From positions 379,380-443,379 of the forward strand of contig NZ_SMGK01000003.1 of the NCBI RefSeq assembly GCF_004339725.1: a stretch of 64,000 bases of DNA, in the 5' to 3' direction. The notes below the pieces were generated by a model, which was not told where the DNA came from, searched no databases, and was given only the letters and a program-made list of their open reading frames with translations. This DNA is from Acidipila rosea. Its GTDB lineage: Bacteria; Acidobacteriota; Terriglobia; Terriglobales; Acidobacteriaceae. The position numbers and the translations under genes were made by a program. Below, piece by piece: positions 46,401 through 55,367 of this stretch; position 1 is the first letter of the stretch, and each line of letters begins with the position of its first letter.

Positions 46401-46895
46401 ATCAGCGTGTCTTACAATTTCTGTCTCCACCGGCATGAAGGTGGCTGGTCTGTGGTGTTGTGGCCAGTTGAATTCCACCCCTCCGGAGATCCAAGGACCA
46501 GCGAGGCCAACCAAGGCGGGCTTAATCACGTCCTGACGGTAAAAGAAGTCATAACCTGTCGACTTGTGGTATCCGATGTGAATACGGCCGCCTATTTCAG
46601 GCAGGATCATCAGACGCACGTACTCGTTCTCAATGTGGATAGCGTCCCACCGCTTTAGCTGGGGCTCTGTCGCAATGCGGTCGATGAAGGGCAACGGGTA
46701 TACGCGACCGCTGCTTCCCTGATACACCCGCTTTTCAAGGAACATGGGGTTCAGCTCTGGGTTCTCAGGAAGGTAGGTAAGTATCTCAACCTCCTGCTTC
46801 CACGCCTTTACGGGCCCCTGCAGATGTGCGGGAGCATCAGGCAGGTGAAGGACGGCGGGTTTGTTCTCTATCCCAGGATCGAGTTTCGCATTCAC
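43491..46895 (-). CDS. DUF5107-domain protein with C-terminal TPR array
   Basis: 1134 residues from a GTG start with GGAAGG eight bases upstream. No signal peptide is seen, so it should be cytoplasmic. Residues 40-330 are a galactose-mutarotase-like DUF5107 domain (ENEYVRLMILPEIGGRIHIG, GGVEFNWPQHHRP). A middle beta domain follows. From about residue 530 to the end, TPR-like helix pairs dominate (NPRDGEPYYNLGLARRYQQ; ATVWRNLGIAYFNHGHN). DUF5107 proteins are often encoded near glycosidases. A LacI-type operator overlaps the predicted transcript start, which ties the gene to the TonB/GH59 operon. The activity is unknown; sugar binding is inferred from fold. Confidence 0.85.
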   Translation of the reverse strand: MNAKLDPGIENKPAVLHLPDAPAHLQGPVKAWKQEVEILTYLPENPELNPMFLEKRVYQGSSGRVYPLPFIDRIATEPQLKRWDAIHIENEYVRLMILPEIGGRIHIGYHKSTGYDFFYRQDVIKPALVGLAGPWISGGVEFNWPQHHRPATFMPVETEIVRHADGSITVWCSDHDPMLRMKGMHGIRLSPGQASVQLNVRLFNRTPLMQTFLWWANVATRVHERYQSFFPPDVCFVADHAKRAISTFPLSTGHYYGVDYAGRAAAGVPDEEKPPMFVPDGTYPANDLSWYANIPVPTSYMAIGTEEDFFGGYDHRADAGVVHVANHHIAPGKKQWTWGNHEFGYAWDRSLTDHNGPYIELMAGVYTDNQPDFSYLAPWETKTFTQTWFPIHRIGIPKTAGLHGALSLQVEGRHARIRVCVPRRLEEAQISLSHDGKIIAEWTSSIPVDVPAILEAELQDGIREEMLRVTVSSEGRTLLDYDGQRVQPAKSPVVAVEPKPPEQVATIEELYLIGVHLEQYRHATRQPMPYWEEILRRDAGESRAHNALGLWQLRRGEFELAAEHFEAAIERLTQLNPNPRDGEPYYNLGLARRYQQRDKEAYDAFYRATWNAAWRGPAYFALAEADVKAQRWDLAIDHLRRSLAAEDGNLNARNLLAVALNQIGETESADRLIADTLSMDPMDIGARWQKGIRPSSGQEILDLAFDLLRSGQQKEAIRVLESANMDARDGSVPMILLTLASIEAQLGLPSAESTFRKAKEAPLDYCFPSRLEELLILESIVAFHPEDGRASYLLGNLLYDRRRYQDAIAAWQQAAACMPSFATVWRNLGIAYFNHGHNVQQALDSFDRAFRENPQDGRIFYERDQLWKRIGTAPERRLTEMLKYPHLTQSRDDLSVELATLYSQTGRPEEALALLLNRKFQPWEGGEGLVLAQYVRARLLLGCKALEVGAIDVAILEFQAALAVPPNLSEARHLLASPSDIYYWLGVALDRLGQRDAARSWWELATRHKGDFQNMAVQSISEMTYWSALAYQKLGDTGAADALLQSIYAYSLELQTREPRIDYFATSLPAMLLFDDDLSRRASTLARYLRAQSLAGMGRSEDAEVLLQEILSTDGNHTGAVDLLWHIRRNKAEG

Positions 46896-46910
46896 GGTCG
46901 GCCTTCCGCG

Positions 46911-46926
46911 TTAACGTACACGCATA
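46911..46926. promoter_or_regulatory. LacI-type operator at the DUF5107 promoter
   Basis: TTAACGTACACGCATA. The first 12 bases equal the operator at 48291-48306, with TTAACGT facing an imperfect ACGCATA half. It sits just beyond the -10 element and would block RNA polymerase when occupied. Confidence 0.75.
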
Positions 46927-46929
46927 TAT

Positions 46930-46958
46930 ACCGTAGGCACCTCCTTTTTAAATGTCAA
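46930..46958 (-). promoter_or_regulatory. Promoter of the DUF5107 gene
   Basis: On the minus strand, TTGACA (46953-46958), a 17-base spacer and TACGGT (46930-46935). The predicted start near 46923 falls inside the operator. Confidence 0.6.
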
Positions 46959-47085
46959 GGAGGCAGGCGCCACTTCTTCAGGGAATCTGGCGGGATATTT
47001 TCAGACTTACTCCAATGAAGGGCTCAGAGCGCTTTCAATTCCTCGATACTGCGATCGTGATAATTCTCTACAATTGCGCATATCG

Positions 47086-48174
47086 ATGGATAAAAGGGAT
47101 AAGAGCAAACCGAAGCCAGCCGGAATTAAAGAGATCGCCACTGCGCTCGGGATCTCCATCGGTACGGTGGACCGCGCTCTTCACGGGCGCTCCGGTGTAA
47201 GCCCCAAGACCCGTGCCAAAGTACTGAAGGTCGCTGAATCTCTCAATTACCGGCCGAATCTCGCTGCACGCAGTCTCAAGCTGAACCGCACTCTGCGCAT
47301 CGCCGTTCATCTTCCCCGGCAGATTGCATCGTTCTTCTCTCCGCTAGCCGAGGGGATTCGCTCGGCTGCGGCCGCGCATGCTCTGAACGTCGAGTTGGAT
47401 TTCCGCACCTTTCCACGGCTCGGCGATGGCGATATCGAGCTCCTGAAAAAAGATGCCGGCCGCGGCTACGACGGAATCATCCTCACTCCGGGAAATCCTG
47501 CCAGCATTGATCCCTTGATCCGCCTCATTACCCAGCAAGGTACTGCTGTAGTCTGCGTTGCCAGTGACGCTCCCCGCACAGATCGGATTGCGGGCATCTC
47601 CGTCGATGCGGCGGTCAGTGGTGGAATCGCGGCGGAGATGCTCGGAAGGACCATTTTCCGCAAAGGCACTGTTGCCACGATCACGGGCGATCTGAATACC
47701 TTGGATCATGCCGAGAAGCTACGTGGTTTTGCCGCAACGCTTGCCACGCTTGCGCCCCACCTCACGTTGATGCCTGCAATCGAGAGCCACGAGAGCCCCA
47801 AGGAGGCATATGCGGCCACGCTCGATCTTCTCGCGCGCGAGCCTGGGTTGGCGGGAATCTACATCAGCACGGCAAATAGCCTTCCCGTGCTGCGCGCGCT
47901 GCAGGAGCATAAGCAGCTTAAACAGGTCCGCATCATCACTACGGATCTCTTTCCCGAACTACTCCCTCTCCTCGAATCCGGCGGGATTTTGGCAACACTC
48001 TATCAGCGCCCCTTCACGCAAGGAAAGGTCGCATTCGAAACGCTGACACAATATCTGCTCGAAGGTATCCGGCCACCATCCTCAACTCGATTGGCGCCCC
48101 ATATAGTTCTCCGCAGCAATCTTCCACTCTTCCTCGGCAGGCTCAGCAGTGGAGAAAGTGGCGAGCGCTCCTAG
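47086..48174 (+). CDS. LacI-family transcriptional regulator
   Basis: 362 residues from the ATG at 47086; a TTG at 47074 is possible. The HTH is GIKEIATALGISIGTVDRALHGRSGVS (about residues 13-39), with the hinge helix NLAARSLKLN. The sugar-binding domain begins TLRIAVHLPRQIASFFSPLAEG. It lies between the DUF5107 gene (divergent) and the TonB gene (same strand). The two near-identical operators upstream of those genes are best explained as its targets. The inducer is unknown; a galactoside or xylan-type sugar is plausible because of GH59 and the sugar porter. Confidence 0.92.
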   Translation: MDKRDKSKPKPAGIKEIATALGISIGTVDRALHGRSGVSPKTRAKVLKVAESLNYRPNLAARSLKLNRTLRIAVHLPRQIASFFSPLAEGIRSAAAAHALNVELDFRTFPRLGDGDIELLKKDAGRGYDGIILTPGNPASIDPLIRLITQQGTAVVCVASDAPRTDRIAGISVDAAVSGGIAAEMLGRTIFRKGTVATITGDLNTLDHAEKLRGFAATLATLAPHLTLMPAIESHESPKEAYAATLDLLAREPGLAGIYISTANSLPVLRALQEHKQLKQVRIITTDLFPELLPLLESGGILATLYQRPFTQGKVAFETLTQYLLEGIRPPSSTRLAPHIVLRSNLPLFLGRLSSGESGERS

Positions 48175-48249
48175 CCGTCTCAGTCGGTTCCTCGTCCAGC
48201 AGCAACGACGAGAGTCAGAACCGTTGGAGAAGCTGATTAAATATCCTGC

Positions 48250-48278
48250 TTGACAGAAATTCCAGAAGAGCGTAGCGT
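48250..48278 (+). promoter_or_regulatory. Promoter of the TonB receptor operon
   Basis: TTGACA (48250-48255), a 17-base spacer and TAGCGT (48273-48278). The architecture copies the DUF5107 promoter: perfect -35, 17 bases, weak TA...T -10, then the operator. Confidence 0.65.
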
Positions 48279-48290
48279 TGCGATTTGCCG

Positions 48291-48306
48291 TTAACGTACA
48301 CGTTAA
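48291..48306. promoter_or_regulatory. LacI-type operator at the TonB receptor promoter
   Basis: TTAACGTACACGTTAA, a 16-base palindrome with only the central pair asymmetric. It lies 12 bases after the -10 element and before the ribosome site GGAGGT. The DUF5107 operator has the same core. Confidence 0.8.
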
Positions 48307-48328
48307 TGGAGAGCCTGGAGGTGGCAGA

Positions 48329-51300
48329 ATGAGACGGTTTGGAAACTTTGCAAGCATAGCAAAGGCTGCAGTGTTTACTGTGCTGGTGGCCCTGCTGCTC
48401 GGTCCTGGTTGCATCTTCGCGCAGGTCGATCAGGGAACGATCACGGGAACGGTAACGGACCCGTCCGGAGCGGTGATCCCCGGAGCGAAAGTGACCCTAA
48501 CGGAGACCCAGACCGGCTTCGTGCTCAACGGAACCACGAACCCCAACGGCGTCTACGTATTTTCGCCTGTCAAGATTGGGAGCTATACGGTCCAGGTATC
48601 AGCGGCAGGCTTTCGATCCGTCACTCTCTCAGGATTGGTCCTGAATGTAAACCAAAGATTGCAGGCGAGTCTCAGCCTGCCCGCGGGCGATGTTTCGCAA
48701 ACGGTCCAGGTAAAGGCCGGAGCATCGGAACTGCTGCAAACGGAGCAGTCCTCTACCGGGCAGACGGTAAGCACGAAGGTGATCAACGACACGCCCCTGA
48801 ATGGCCGTAATTACGTTTTTGTAGCGCAGCTTGCGGCAGGCGTTGCACAATCCAATGGCTCGCGAGGTGAGGGAAATGGCGACTTCAGCGCTAATGGACT
48901 GCGAGCCGAGCAAAACAATTTCATTCTGGATGGGGTGGATAACAATTCAAATCAGGTCGACTTTCTGAATGGGGCGAGCTACATCATCAAGCCTCCGCCC
49001 GATGCCCTGGCCGAGTTCAAGGTAGAGACGAGCAACTACGATGCGGAGTTTGGCCATTCGGCCGGAGCTGTTCTGAACGCCTCGATCAAGAGCGGGACCA
49101 ATAGCCTGCACGGAAATCTGTGGGAGTATTGGCGAAACAATATCCTCGATGCGAAGGACTACTTCGCCCGGAGTATCCCCACCCCCGAGTACCGGCAGAA
49201 CCAGTTCGGAGGCACGATTGGTGGCCCCATCGTCAAGGATAAGCTCTTCTTCTTCGGAGATGTAGAGGCGAACCGAATTGTCTTCGGAAGTACGAATACC
49301 TATTCAGTGCCGACGCCACTCATGCGGCAGGGAAATTTCTCGGAGCTGCTTAATCCTGCACTCACGGGGAGCAGCAAGCCGATCACGCTCTATCAGCCCG
49401 GCTCGAACGGGACAGCCCTGCTTTCCTGCAATGGGGCACAGAATGTATTATGCGCGGGACAGATCAGTCCAGTGGCGCAACATCTGCTGCAGCTATATCC
49501 GTTGCCGAATACAAACGACGGCAAGACCTATAACAATCTGGTGGAGAACATCAACGACATCAATAACACAGTAGATTGGGACGCCAGGATTGATTGGAAT
49601 GCGAGTGCGAAAGATCAGGCCTTTTTCCGCATGAGCTACTACAACCAGCGCGGCAATTATCCAGCCCCATTTGGACCCATTCTTGATGGTGGCGGCTACG
49701 GATCAGATGGTCCGGTAGTAAACATGGGGGAAAACTATGTATTGAGCGAAACCCACATTTTCAGTCCGTTGCTGGTTAATGAGTTCCGCTTCGGGTACAA
49801 CTGGGGCCATCCGCAGTATCTCCAGCAGAGCGCAAACACCAATGTTGCTGCTGCCGCTGGCCTGGGCGGGATACCGTTTGGGCCGAACAATGGCGGCCTG
49901 CCGAGTACAAGCGTTTCGGGAATCAGCGGCTTTGGCTCTCCCGGCTTTTACCCCGCCATTGAATACGAGAACGTCTTCCAGATACTCGATAATGTCACCC
50001 GTGTCATTGGGAACCATACGCTCAAGATGGGGGTAAACTTTCAGCGAATCCGCGTGTCTACGACGGCGCCGATAAGTCCACACGGTACCTTCGGCTACAA
50101 CGGCTTCTATACTTCCAACCCCGGCGTGAGCTTTACGGGGTCCGGCGTTGCCGATTTTCTCGCCGACCAGATGAACAGCGCGAGTCTCTCCAACCTCTTC
50201 AACATTGAGAACGCCCGCTGGTATAACTCCGGGTATTTGCAGGATGACTGGAAGGCCCTGCCAAATCTGACGCTCAATCTTGGTCTCAGGTATGACTATT
50301 TTCAGCCCGCGATTGAGCAGCACGATCACCAGGCCTACTGGAATCCAACGTCCATCAGCGGACCGGGCAGCGGAACCGCAGATTTCCTGCTTTCCAATGG
50401 AGCCCGTAACGTTGCAATCGCGCCCACATTCTTATCGTTGCTGGCGAGTAATAACATCAACCTAATCTATTCCGGAAATCGCTCCCTCGCGCTTTCGCAA
50501 AAAGCGAATTTCGGCCCTCGAGTTGGCTTCGCCTTCCAACCTCTTTCCCGTCTGGTGGTGCGTGGCGGCTTCGGAGTTTTCTTCGGGGGGCTTGAAAGTA
50601 TCGGAGGCGCTCCGAATCCGGGATACAACTATCCGTTTGCGTTCACCTTGAACTTCCCGGCTCCCGGCTGTAGCGGGAATCTCTGCCCGACGAATGGAAT
50701 CACGCTCGCAAATGGATTTTCAAACGCCATTGCCGCGGGCCTGAACAATTACCTCTCCACGCCTGCACTTGTCGGTGGTCAGCTCCAAACCAAAACTCCC
50801 TATACCGAGCAGTACAACCTCTCCACCCAATATGCTTTCAGCTCCAGCCTGAGTCTCACACTGGCTTATGTGGGAAATGTTTCGCGCCATCTGCAGGCAA
50901 TTATTGACCGAAATGCTCCGTTCGGCCTGGTTGGTCCGCAGGACAATGCTCAGCTCGATCGCCCATTCCCGGGATTTGGCGGTACTCAGTACGACGCCTA
51001 CGAGGGGGTCGGCAGCTATAACTCCCTGCAGGCGACACTCGAGAAGCATGCCTCGAATGGACTCTATTTCCTCGCGGCGTATACCCTTGGGCACGCTCTG
51101 GACGATACGGCTACCCCGCTCAATGGCGGGAGTAACATCTATCGGAATGCCAACCTCCTGCCCATCGGATCGGAGTACACGAACTCTGATTGGGACGTGC
51201 GGCAGAGATTTACCTTTTCCGGGGATTACCAGTTGCCTTTCGGAAAAGGGCGCCGCTTTCTGAACCGGGGAGGATTTATTAACCAGGTTGTGGGCGGATG

Positions 51301-51862
51301 GTCGGACGATTTGACTTTCTACGCGATGACGGGCAATCCATTTACGGTGGGTCCGAACAACGCGGGCGCAAACGGCGCGAGTGCCCGCCGCGCCATATTG
51401 ATTGGAAACCCCTATTCGGCGGGAGGAAGTCCCGATGCGAGCAATGCTGGCACAGCCTGCGCGCCTGCAACACGCAACATCACAAACTGGTTCAATCCCT
51501 GCGCCTTTGCTAATCCTCTGCCTGGAAATCTAATCCCGGATACGCAGACCTCCTCAAACCCACAAGGCACTCCGTTGCTGAGCGAGGCTGCTGTCCTCCC
51601 GTTTCTGGGCACCGCACGCAACCAGATCTACGGTCCTGGATATCAGCGGATCAATATGAGCCTCTTCAAGAATTTCGATACAGTAGAGGGCCAGTATCTC
51701 CAGTTCCGGGCTGATATTTTCAACCTTTTCAACACGCCTGCTTTCGGACAGCCGAATGGCAGTAACAACTCAAATGGGGGAGTTATCACCAATACGCGCT
51801 CGCTGGGAGCGTTTACGCCAAACGCCCGCTTCTTCCAACTCGCGCTGAAGTACTATTTTTAA
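48329..51862 (+). CDS. TonB-dependent receptor with carboxypeptidase-regulatory-like domain (Oar-type)
   Basis: 1177 residues from the ATG at 48329, which has GGAGGT at good spacing; the longer frame would run through the operator. Signal peptide about 1-34. The Cna-B/carboxypeptidase-regulatory-like domain lies at 38-120 (GTITGTVTDPSGAVIPGAKV). The plug begins at LNGRNYVFVAQLAAG, and the beta-barrel runs to the final FFQLALKYYF. This acidobacterial type imports large oligosaccharides or similar ligands with TonB energy. It leads the operon with the sugar porter (19-base gap) and GH59 gene. Confidence 0.93.
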   Translation: MRRFGNFASIAKAAVFTVLVALLLGPGCIFAQVDQGTITGTVTDPSGAVIPGAKVTLTETQTGFVLNGTTNPNGVYVFSPVKIGSYTVQVSAAGFRSVTLSGLVLNVNQRLQASLSLPAGDVSQTVQVKAGASELLQTEQSSTGQTVSTKVINDTPLNGRNYVFVAQLAAGVAQSNGSRGEGNGDFSANGLRAEQNNFILDGVDNNSNQVDFLNGASYIIKPPPDALAEFKVETSNYDAEFGHSAGAVLNASIKSGTNSLHGNLWEYWRNNILDAKDYFARSIPTPEYRQNQFGGTIGGPIVKDKLFFFGDVEANRIVFGSTNTYSVPTPLMRQGNFSELLNPALTGSSKPITLYQPGSNGTALLSCNGAQNVLCAGQISPVAQHLLQLYPLPNTNDGKTYNNLVENINDINNTVDWDARIDWNASAKDQAFFRMSYYNQRGNYPAPFGPILDGGGYGSDGPVVNMGENYVLSETHIFSPLLVNEFRFGYNWGHPQYLQQSANTNVAAAAGLGGIPFGPNNGGLPSTSVSGISGFGSPGFYPAIEYENVFQILDNVTRVIGNHTLKMGVNFQRIRVSTTAPISPHGTFGYNGFYTSNPGVSFTGSGVADFLADQMNSASLSNLFNIENARWYNSGYLQDDWKALPNLTLNLGLRYDYFQPAIEQHDHQAYWNPTSISGPGSGTADFLLSNGARNVAIAPTFLSLLASNNINLIYSGNRSLALSQKANFGPRVGFAFQPLSRLVVRGGFGVFFGGLESIGGAPNPGYNYPFAFTLNFPAPGCSGNLCPTNGITLANGFSNAIAAGLNNYLSTPALVGGQLQTKTPYTEQYNLSTQYAFSSSLSLTLAYVGNVSRHLQAIIDRNAPFGLVGPQDNAQLDRPFPGFGGTQYDAYEGVGSYNSLQATLEKHASNGLYFLAAYTLGHALDDTATPLNGGSNIYRNANLLPIGSEYTNSDWDVRQRFTFSGDYQLPFGKGRRFLNRGGFINQVVGGWSDDLTFYAMTGNPFTVGPNNAGANGASARRAILIGNPYSAGGSPDASNAGTACAPATRNITNWFNPCAFANPLPGNLIPDTQTSSNPQGTPLLSEAAVLPFLGTARNQIYGPGYQRINMSLFKNFDTVEGQYLQFRADIFNLFNTPAFGQPNGSNNSNGGVITNTRSLGAFTPNARFFQLALKYYF

Positions 51863-51881
51863 CCAATAGGGTGCGCACGCG

Positions 51882-53324
51882 ATGAATGGATTGCCAACAC
51901 AGAGCCAAAAGAACGAGGAAGAGCCACAGATTGCAGGCAGCGGTCCGTGGCCTCCCCCGCGAAAGGCCATTGCAGGTTTTGCGGGGCTCGTCAGCTGTGT
52001 TGCAGCGATCTCCGGTTTTCTATTCGGCTTCGATATCGCGGTAATCAATGGCGCAATCGTGCTGCTGCGGGCGGAGTTCCACCTGTCGGACCTTCACACG
52101 GAGTTTGCGGTAAGCAGCCTCCTCGTGGGGGCTATCGGCGGAGCGGGACTTGCAGGCTGGTTGAGCGATCGCTTCGGGAGGCGGCGGGTGTTGTCGTTTG
52201 CCGCTCTGGCCTTCGCCGCATCCTCACTTGGAGCCGCACTGCCGCGCAATTTTATTGAATTCAGTGCTGCACGGCTTGCGGGAGGAATCGCGATCGGAAT
52301 CGCCTCTGTCGTTGCTCCCATGTATATTGCAGAAGTTTCGCCGGCAAGGATGCGCGGAAGACTGATCTCGCTGAACCAGATGGCGATCGTCACTGGAATT
52401 TTAGTCGCTTATCTCGCCAACTGGGGATTCTCGCTTTCCGGCGCGTGGGGCTGGCGATGGATGTTTGCGAGTGCGATCTTACCTTCGGCGGTCCTTTTCT
52501 TCGGAACGTTGCTGGTTCCAGAGAGCCCGCGATGGCTGGTAGAGGAAGGACAGGACGAGCGAGCACTCGCAGTGCTCGAACAGATAGAAGGCGGAGAAGA
52601 GGGCGCCCGCCAACTTCTGCTCATCCATGTCGCGGCACAGCAGGAGCGCAGCACCTTCCAGGACTTACTCGCTCCGGCGTTGCGGCGCCCGTTGTTGCTT
52701 GTGGTTGCGCTCGCCGTCCTCCAGCAGGTTACGGGTATCAACACGGTGCTGTTCTATGGCTCTCTCATCTGGCAGAGAGAGCTGCATCCGCATAGTGCAT
52801 CGGGCGCGCTTGAGGCCAATATCCTCGTGGGAATTGTAAATTTTGCGTTTACGATCCTGGCTCTGGTGTTGATCGAACGCCTAGGGCGGAAGCCGTTGCT
52901 TATGATTTCCAGCGGGGTGATGGCGATCTGCCAGCTGGCGCTCGGGGCAGCCTTTCTTCTCAATCCTGTTCCGTCGGCACTGGTGCTCGGGGCAATGCTC
53001 TTTTGTATCGCCTCTTTCGCCATCGGGCTCGGGCCGTGCACTTGGGTGTTGATGGCTGAGCTTCTCCCGACGCGAGTGAGAGGCCGGGCCATGTCGGTTG
53101 CCAATGTCGCATTGTGGAGTGCCAGCTTTGTACTAACAGTTTCCTTCCTGACACTCAGCCATGCCATTGGTATCACCGGCACGTTTTCGTTGTACAGCAT
53201 GCTATGCGTGCTTACTTTTGCGCTGGTCTGGCGCGTTGTTCCTGAAACAAAGGGGAGAAGTCTTGAGGAGATTGAAACTTTATGGCAGCAGAAGCACGAG
53301 GCGAGGGATGCCGATGAAGGTTAA
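51882..53324 (+). CDS. MFS sugar porter
   Basis: 480 residues, 12 membrane helices. Sugar-porter motifs are GFLFGFDIAVINGAI (helix 1), DRFGRRRVL after helix 2, PMYIAEVSPARMRGRL (helix 4-5 loop), VPESPRWLVEEG (mid loop), QQVTGINTVLFYG (helix 7) and VPETKGRSLEEIE (end). It imports a monosaccharide such as xylose, arabinose or galactose with protons across the inner membrane. It is between the TonB receptor and GH59 genes and overlaps the latter by 11 bases. Confidence 0.94.
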   Translation: MNGLPTQSQKNEEEPQIAGSGPWPPPRKAIAGFAGLVSCVAAISGFLFGFDIAVINGAIVLLRAEFHLSDLHTEFAVSSLLVGAIGGAGLAGWLSDRFGRRRVLSFAALAFAASSLGAALPRNFIEFSAARLAGGIAIGIASVVAPMYIAEVSPARMRGRLISLNQMAIVTGILVAYLANWGFSLSGAWGWRWMFASAILPSAVLFFGTLLVPESPRWLVEEGQDERALAVLEQIEGGEEGARQLLLIHVAAQQERSTFQDLLAPALRRPLLLVVALAVLQQVTGINTVLFYGSLIWQRELHPHSASGALEANILVGIVNFAFTILALVLIERLGRKPLLMISSGVMAICQLALGAAFLLNPVPSALVLGAMLFCIASFAIGLGPCTWVLMAELLPTRVRGRAMSVANVALWSASFVLTVSFLTLSHAIGITGTFSLYSMLCVLTFALVWRVVPETKGRSLEEIETLWQQKHEARDADEG

Positions 53325-55308
53325 ATCTGGCTGGAAGGTTGCGCTCGGGGCATTGCTCGCGCTGGCCGCAGGATGCTCCCGTCACAGTTCGTCTGGTGTC
53401 TTGATCGTTGTCGATCCAGCCGGGCCTGCCCAGACCTTTGACGGAATTGGAGCGGTGAGCGCCGGAGCTTCCTCGCGCCTGCTCATCGACTATCCTGAAC
53501 CGCAACGCAGCCAGATATTGGACTATCTTTTCAAGCCGCATTATGGGGCATCATTGCAGCACCTGAAGGTCGAGATCGGGGCGGATGTGAACTCGACCGA
53601 TGGGTCCGAACCAAGCTATGCGCGCACGCCTACCGATCGCGATTTCACTCGTGGATACGAGTGGTGGCTGATGCAGCAGGCAAAACTCCGAAATCCTGCC
53701 ATCGTACTCGACTCCCTTGCCTGGGGCGCACCTGGGTGGGTAGGCGAGTTTTATTCCCCCCGTAATGCTGGATACATGGCGGGCTTCGTTGCGGGCGCAG
53801 ACAGCGCACTTCACCTGCAGTTTGCGGAAACGGGAGTCTGGAACGAAACGCCCTTCAATGCCGACTATGTGAAGACTCTTCGGCAGAAACTGGACGCGGC
53901 AAGCCCAGGCACCAGAATCGTCTGCTGTGACGAGTATCCGGGCGAGGGTGGTGGCCAGTGGAAGATTCTTGATGCAATGCGGGGGGATCCAGTGCTCGCT
54001 CGCGCCGTTGCAATTGTCTCGGTACACTACCCGCGCAAAAAAGAAGGGTATACAACTCCCCCGGAAGCAAAGGCTGCGCAAAAGCCATTGTGGTCGAGCG
54101 AAGATCAGCCGAACTCCGGAGGAGGGCCTATTCTGGCCAGAGATTGGCAGCACGGAGGGCGAATCCTGGCCAAGCTCTACAACGAGAACTACCTTGACGG
54201 CGGCTTCACTGCGACAGAAATCTGGAGTCCGGTTACGTCCTACTACGACATCCTTGCAGCGCCTAATTCCGGGTTGATGTACGCTAACACTCCCTGGTCT
54301 GGGAATTATCAGGTGCAGTCTGCCATCTGGGTGACTGCACACACGACGCAGTTTGCCCAGCCGGGGTGGAAATACCTGGAGCGCGCCTGCGGCCATCTCC
54401 CCTCCAAGGGCAGTTATGTCACATTGGCATCGCCCAACGGAAAGGACTGGAGTACTGTTCTCGAGACGATCGATGCCAGCTCGCCGCAAACTGTCTCGTT
54501 TGAGATCTCCGGCGCCCTTTCCAGGGATACTGTTCACATCTGGGAGACCAACGCGAGCCGCACCTTCGAGCACGTGGCCGATATCCCAGTGAAGGGCGGC
54601 CATTTCTCCTATACCTTTGAGGCGGGCTCCCTTTATTCACTCACTACTACTACTGGCCAATTCAAGGGCACGTCGACACCTCCCGATCCTCGTCCATTTC
54701 CTCTCCCCTGGTCCGAGAACTTTGAGCAGGTGACGCTGCGACACTCTCCAAAATTTCTTTCCGATCAGGATGGAGCGTTCGAGGTTGATAAGTGCGTGGG
54801 CCGCAGAGGCAGATGTCTTGAACAGGTGATTACACAAAAGCCCATCCCCTGGGGTCCGCTGCCCGATCCATGGACATTGGCAGGCGATATCGGATGGACA
54901 GACTATCGGGTCACCGCAGATGTACACCTGCAGGGGCGTGGCACTGCTATGCTCCTGGGCCGCATCGATTCAGCAGATGTCTTTGCGGACCAGAAGGCGA
55001 AGCTGCCCAGCGGCTATGTTCTCCGGCTCGACTCCACGGGCCGGTGGTCACTGCTCTCCTCCGCCTACAAGCAGCCCACCCTTCTTTTGGCTCACGGCAC
55101 GCTCGATCGGGCCCCCGCCGCCTGGCTCCATCTCGCACTCGCTTTTCACGGCACTCAAATTTCCGCTTATCTCAACAACAAGCTGCTCGCCTCTGCCACA
55201 GACTCCTCCCATGCACACGGCATGTTCGGAATCGGCACGAGCTGGGACCGTGTCCAATTCGATAATGTGGGGGTCAGCCGCTTTCCTTCACCCGTCAGAG
55301 GAGAGTAA
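53314..55308 (+). CDS. GH59 galactocerebrosidase-like lipoprotein
   Basis: 664 residues from the ATG at 53314, which has GAGGG six bases upstream; 53308 is an alternative. A lipobox (LAAGC, Cys21) directs it to the membrane surface. It matches human galactocerebrosidase along its length: FDGIGAVSAGASSRLLIDYP, SQILDYLFKPHYGASL, EIGADVNSTDGSEPS and HTTQFAQPGWKYL. The predicted acid/base is Glu178 in VWNE and the nucleophile Glu263 in WSSED. The C-terminal half carries the beta-sandwich and lectin-like domains (about 320-660). GH59 enzymes cleave beta-galactosyl bonds. Its overlap with the porter gene and the shared LacI promoter indicate co-expression. Confidence 0.9.
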   Translation: MKVKSGWKVALGALLALAAGCSRHSSSGVLIVVDPAGPAQTFDGIGAVSAGASSRLLIDYPEPQRSQILDYLFKPHYGASLQHLKVEIGADVNSTDGSEPSYARTPTDRDFTRGYEWWLMQQAKLRNPAIVLDSLAWGAPGWVGEFYSPRNAGYMAGFVAGADSALHLQFAETGVWNETPFNADYVKTLRQKLDAASPGTRIVCCDEYPGEGGGQWKILDAMRGDPVLARAVAIVSVHYPRKKEGYTTPPEAKAAQKPLWSSEDQPNSGGGPILARDWQHGGRILAKLYNENYLDGGFTATEIWSPVTSYYDILAAPNSGLMYANTPWSGNYQVQSAIWVTAHTTQFAQPGWKYLERACGHLPSKGSYVTLASPNGKDWSTVLETIDASSPQTVSFEISGALSRDTVHIWETNASRTFEHVADIPVKGGHFSYTFEAGSLYSLTTTTGQFKGTSTPPDPRPFPLPWSENFEQVTLRHSPKFLSDQDGAFEVDKCVGRRGRCLEQVITQKPIPWGPLPDPWTLAGDIGWTDYRVTADVHLQGRGTAMLLGRIDSADVFADQKAKLPSGYVLRLDSTGRWSLLSSAYKQPTLLLAHGTLDRAPAAWLHLALAFHGTQISAYLNNKLLASATDSSHAHGMFGIGTSWDRVQFDNVGVSRFPSPVRGE

Positions 55309-55367
55309 TCGGGCTGAAGAGCTTCGAAGGAGAGCGGTGAGCTTACTCGCCATTGCTGGTTGTCGTT

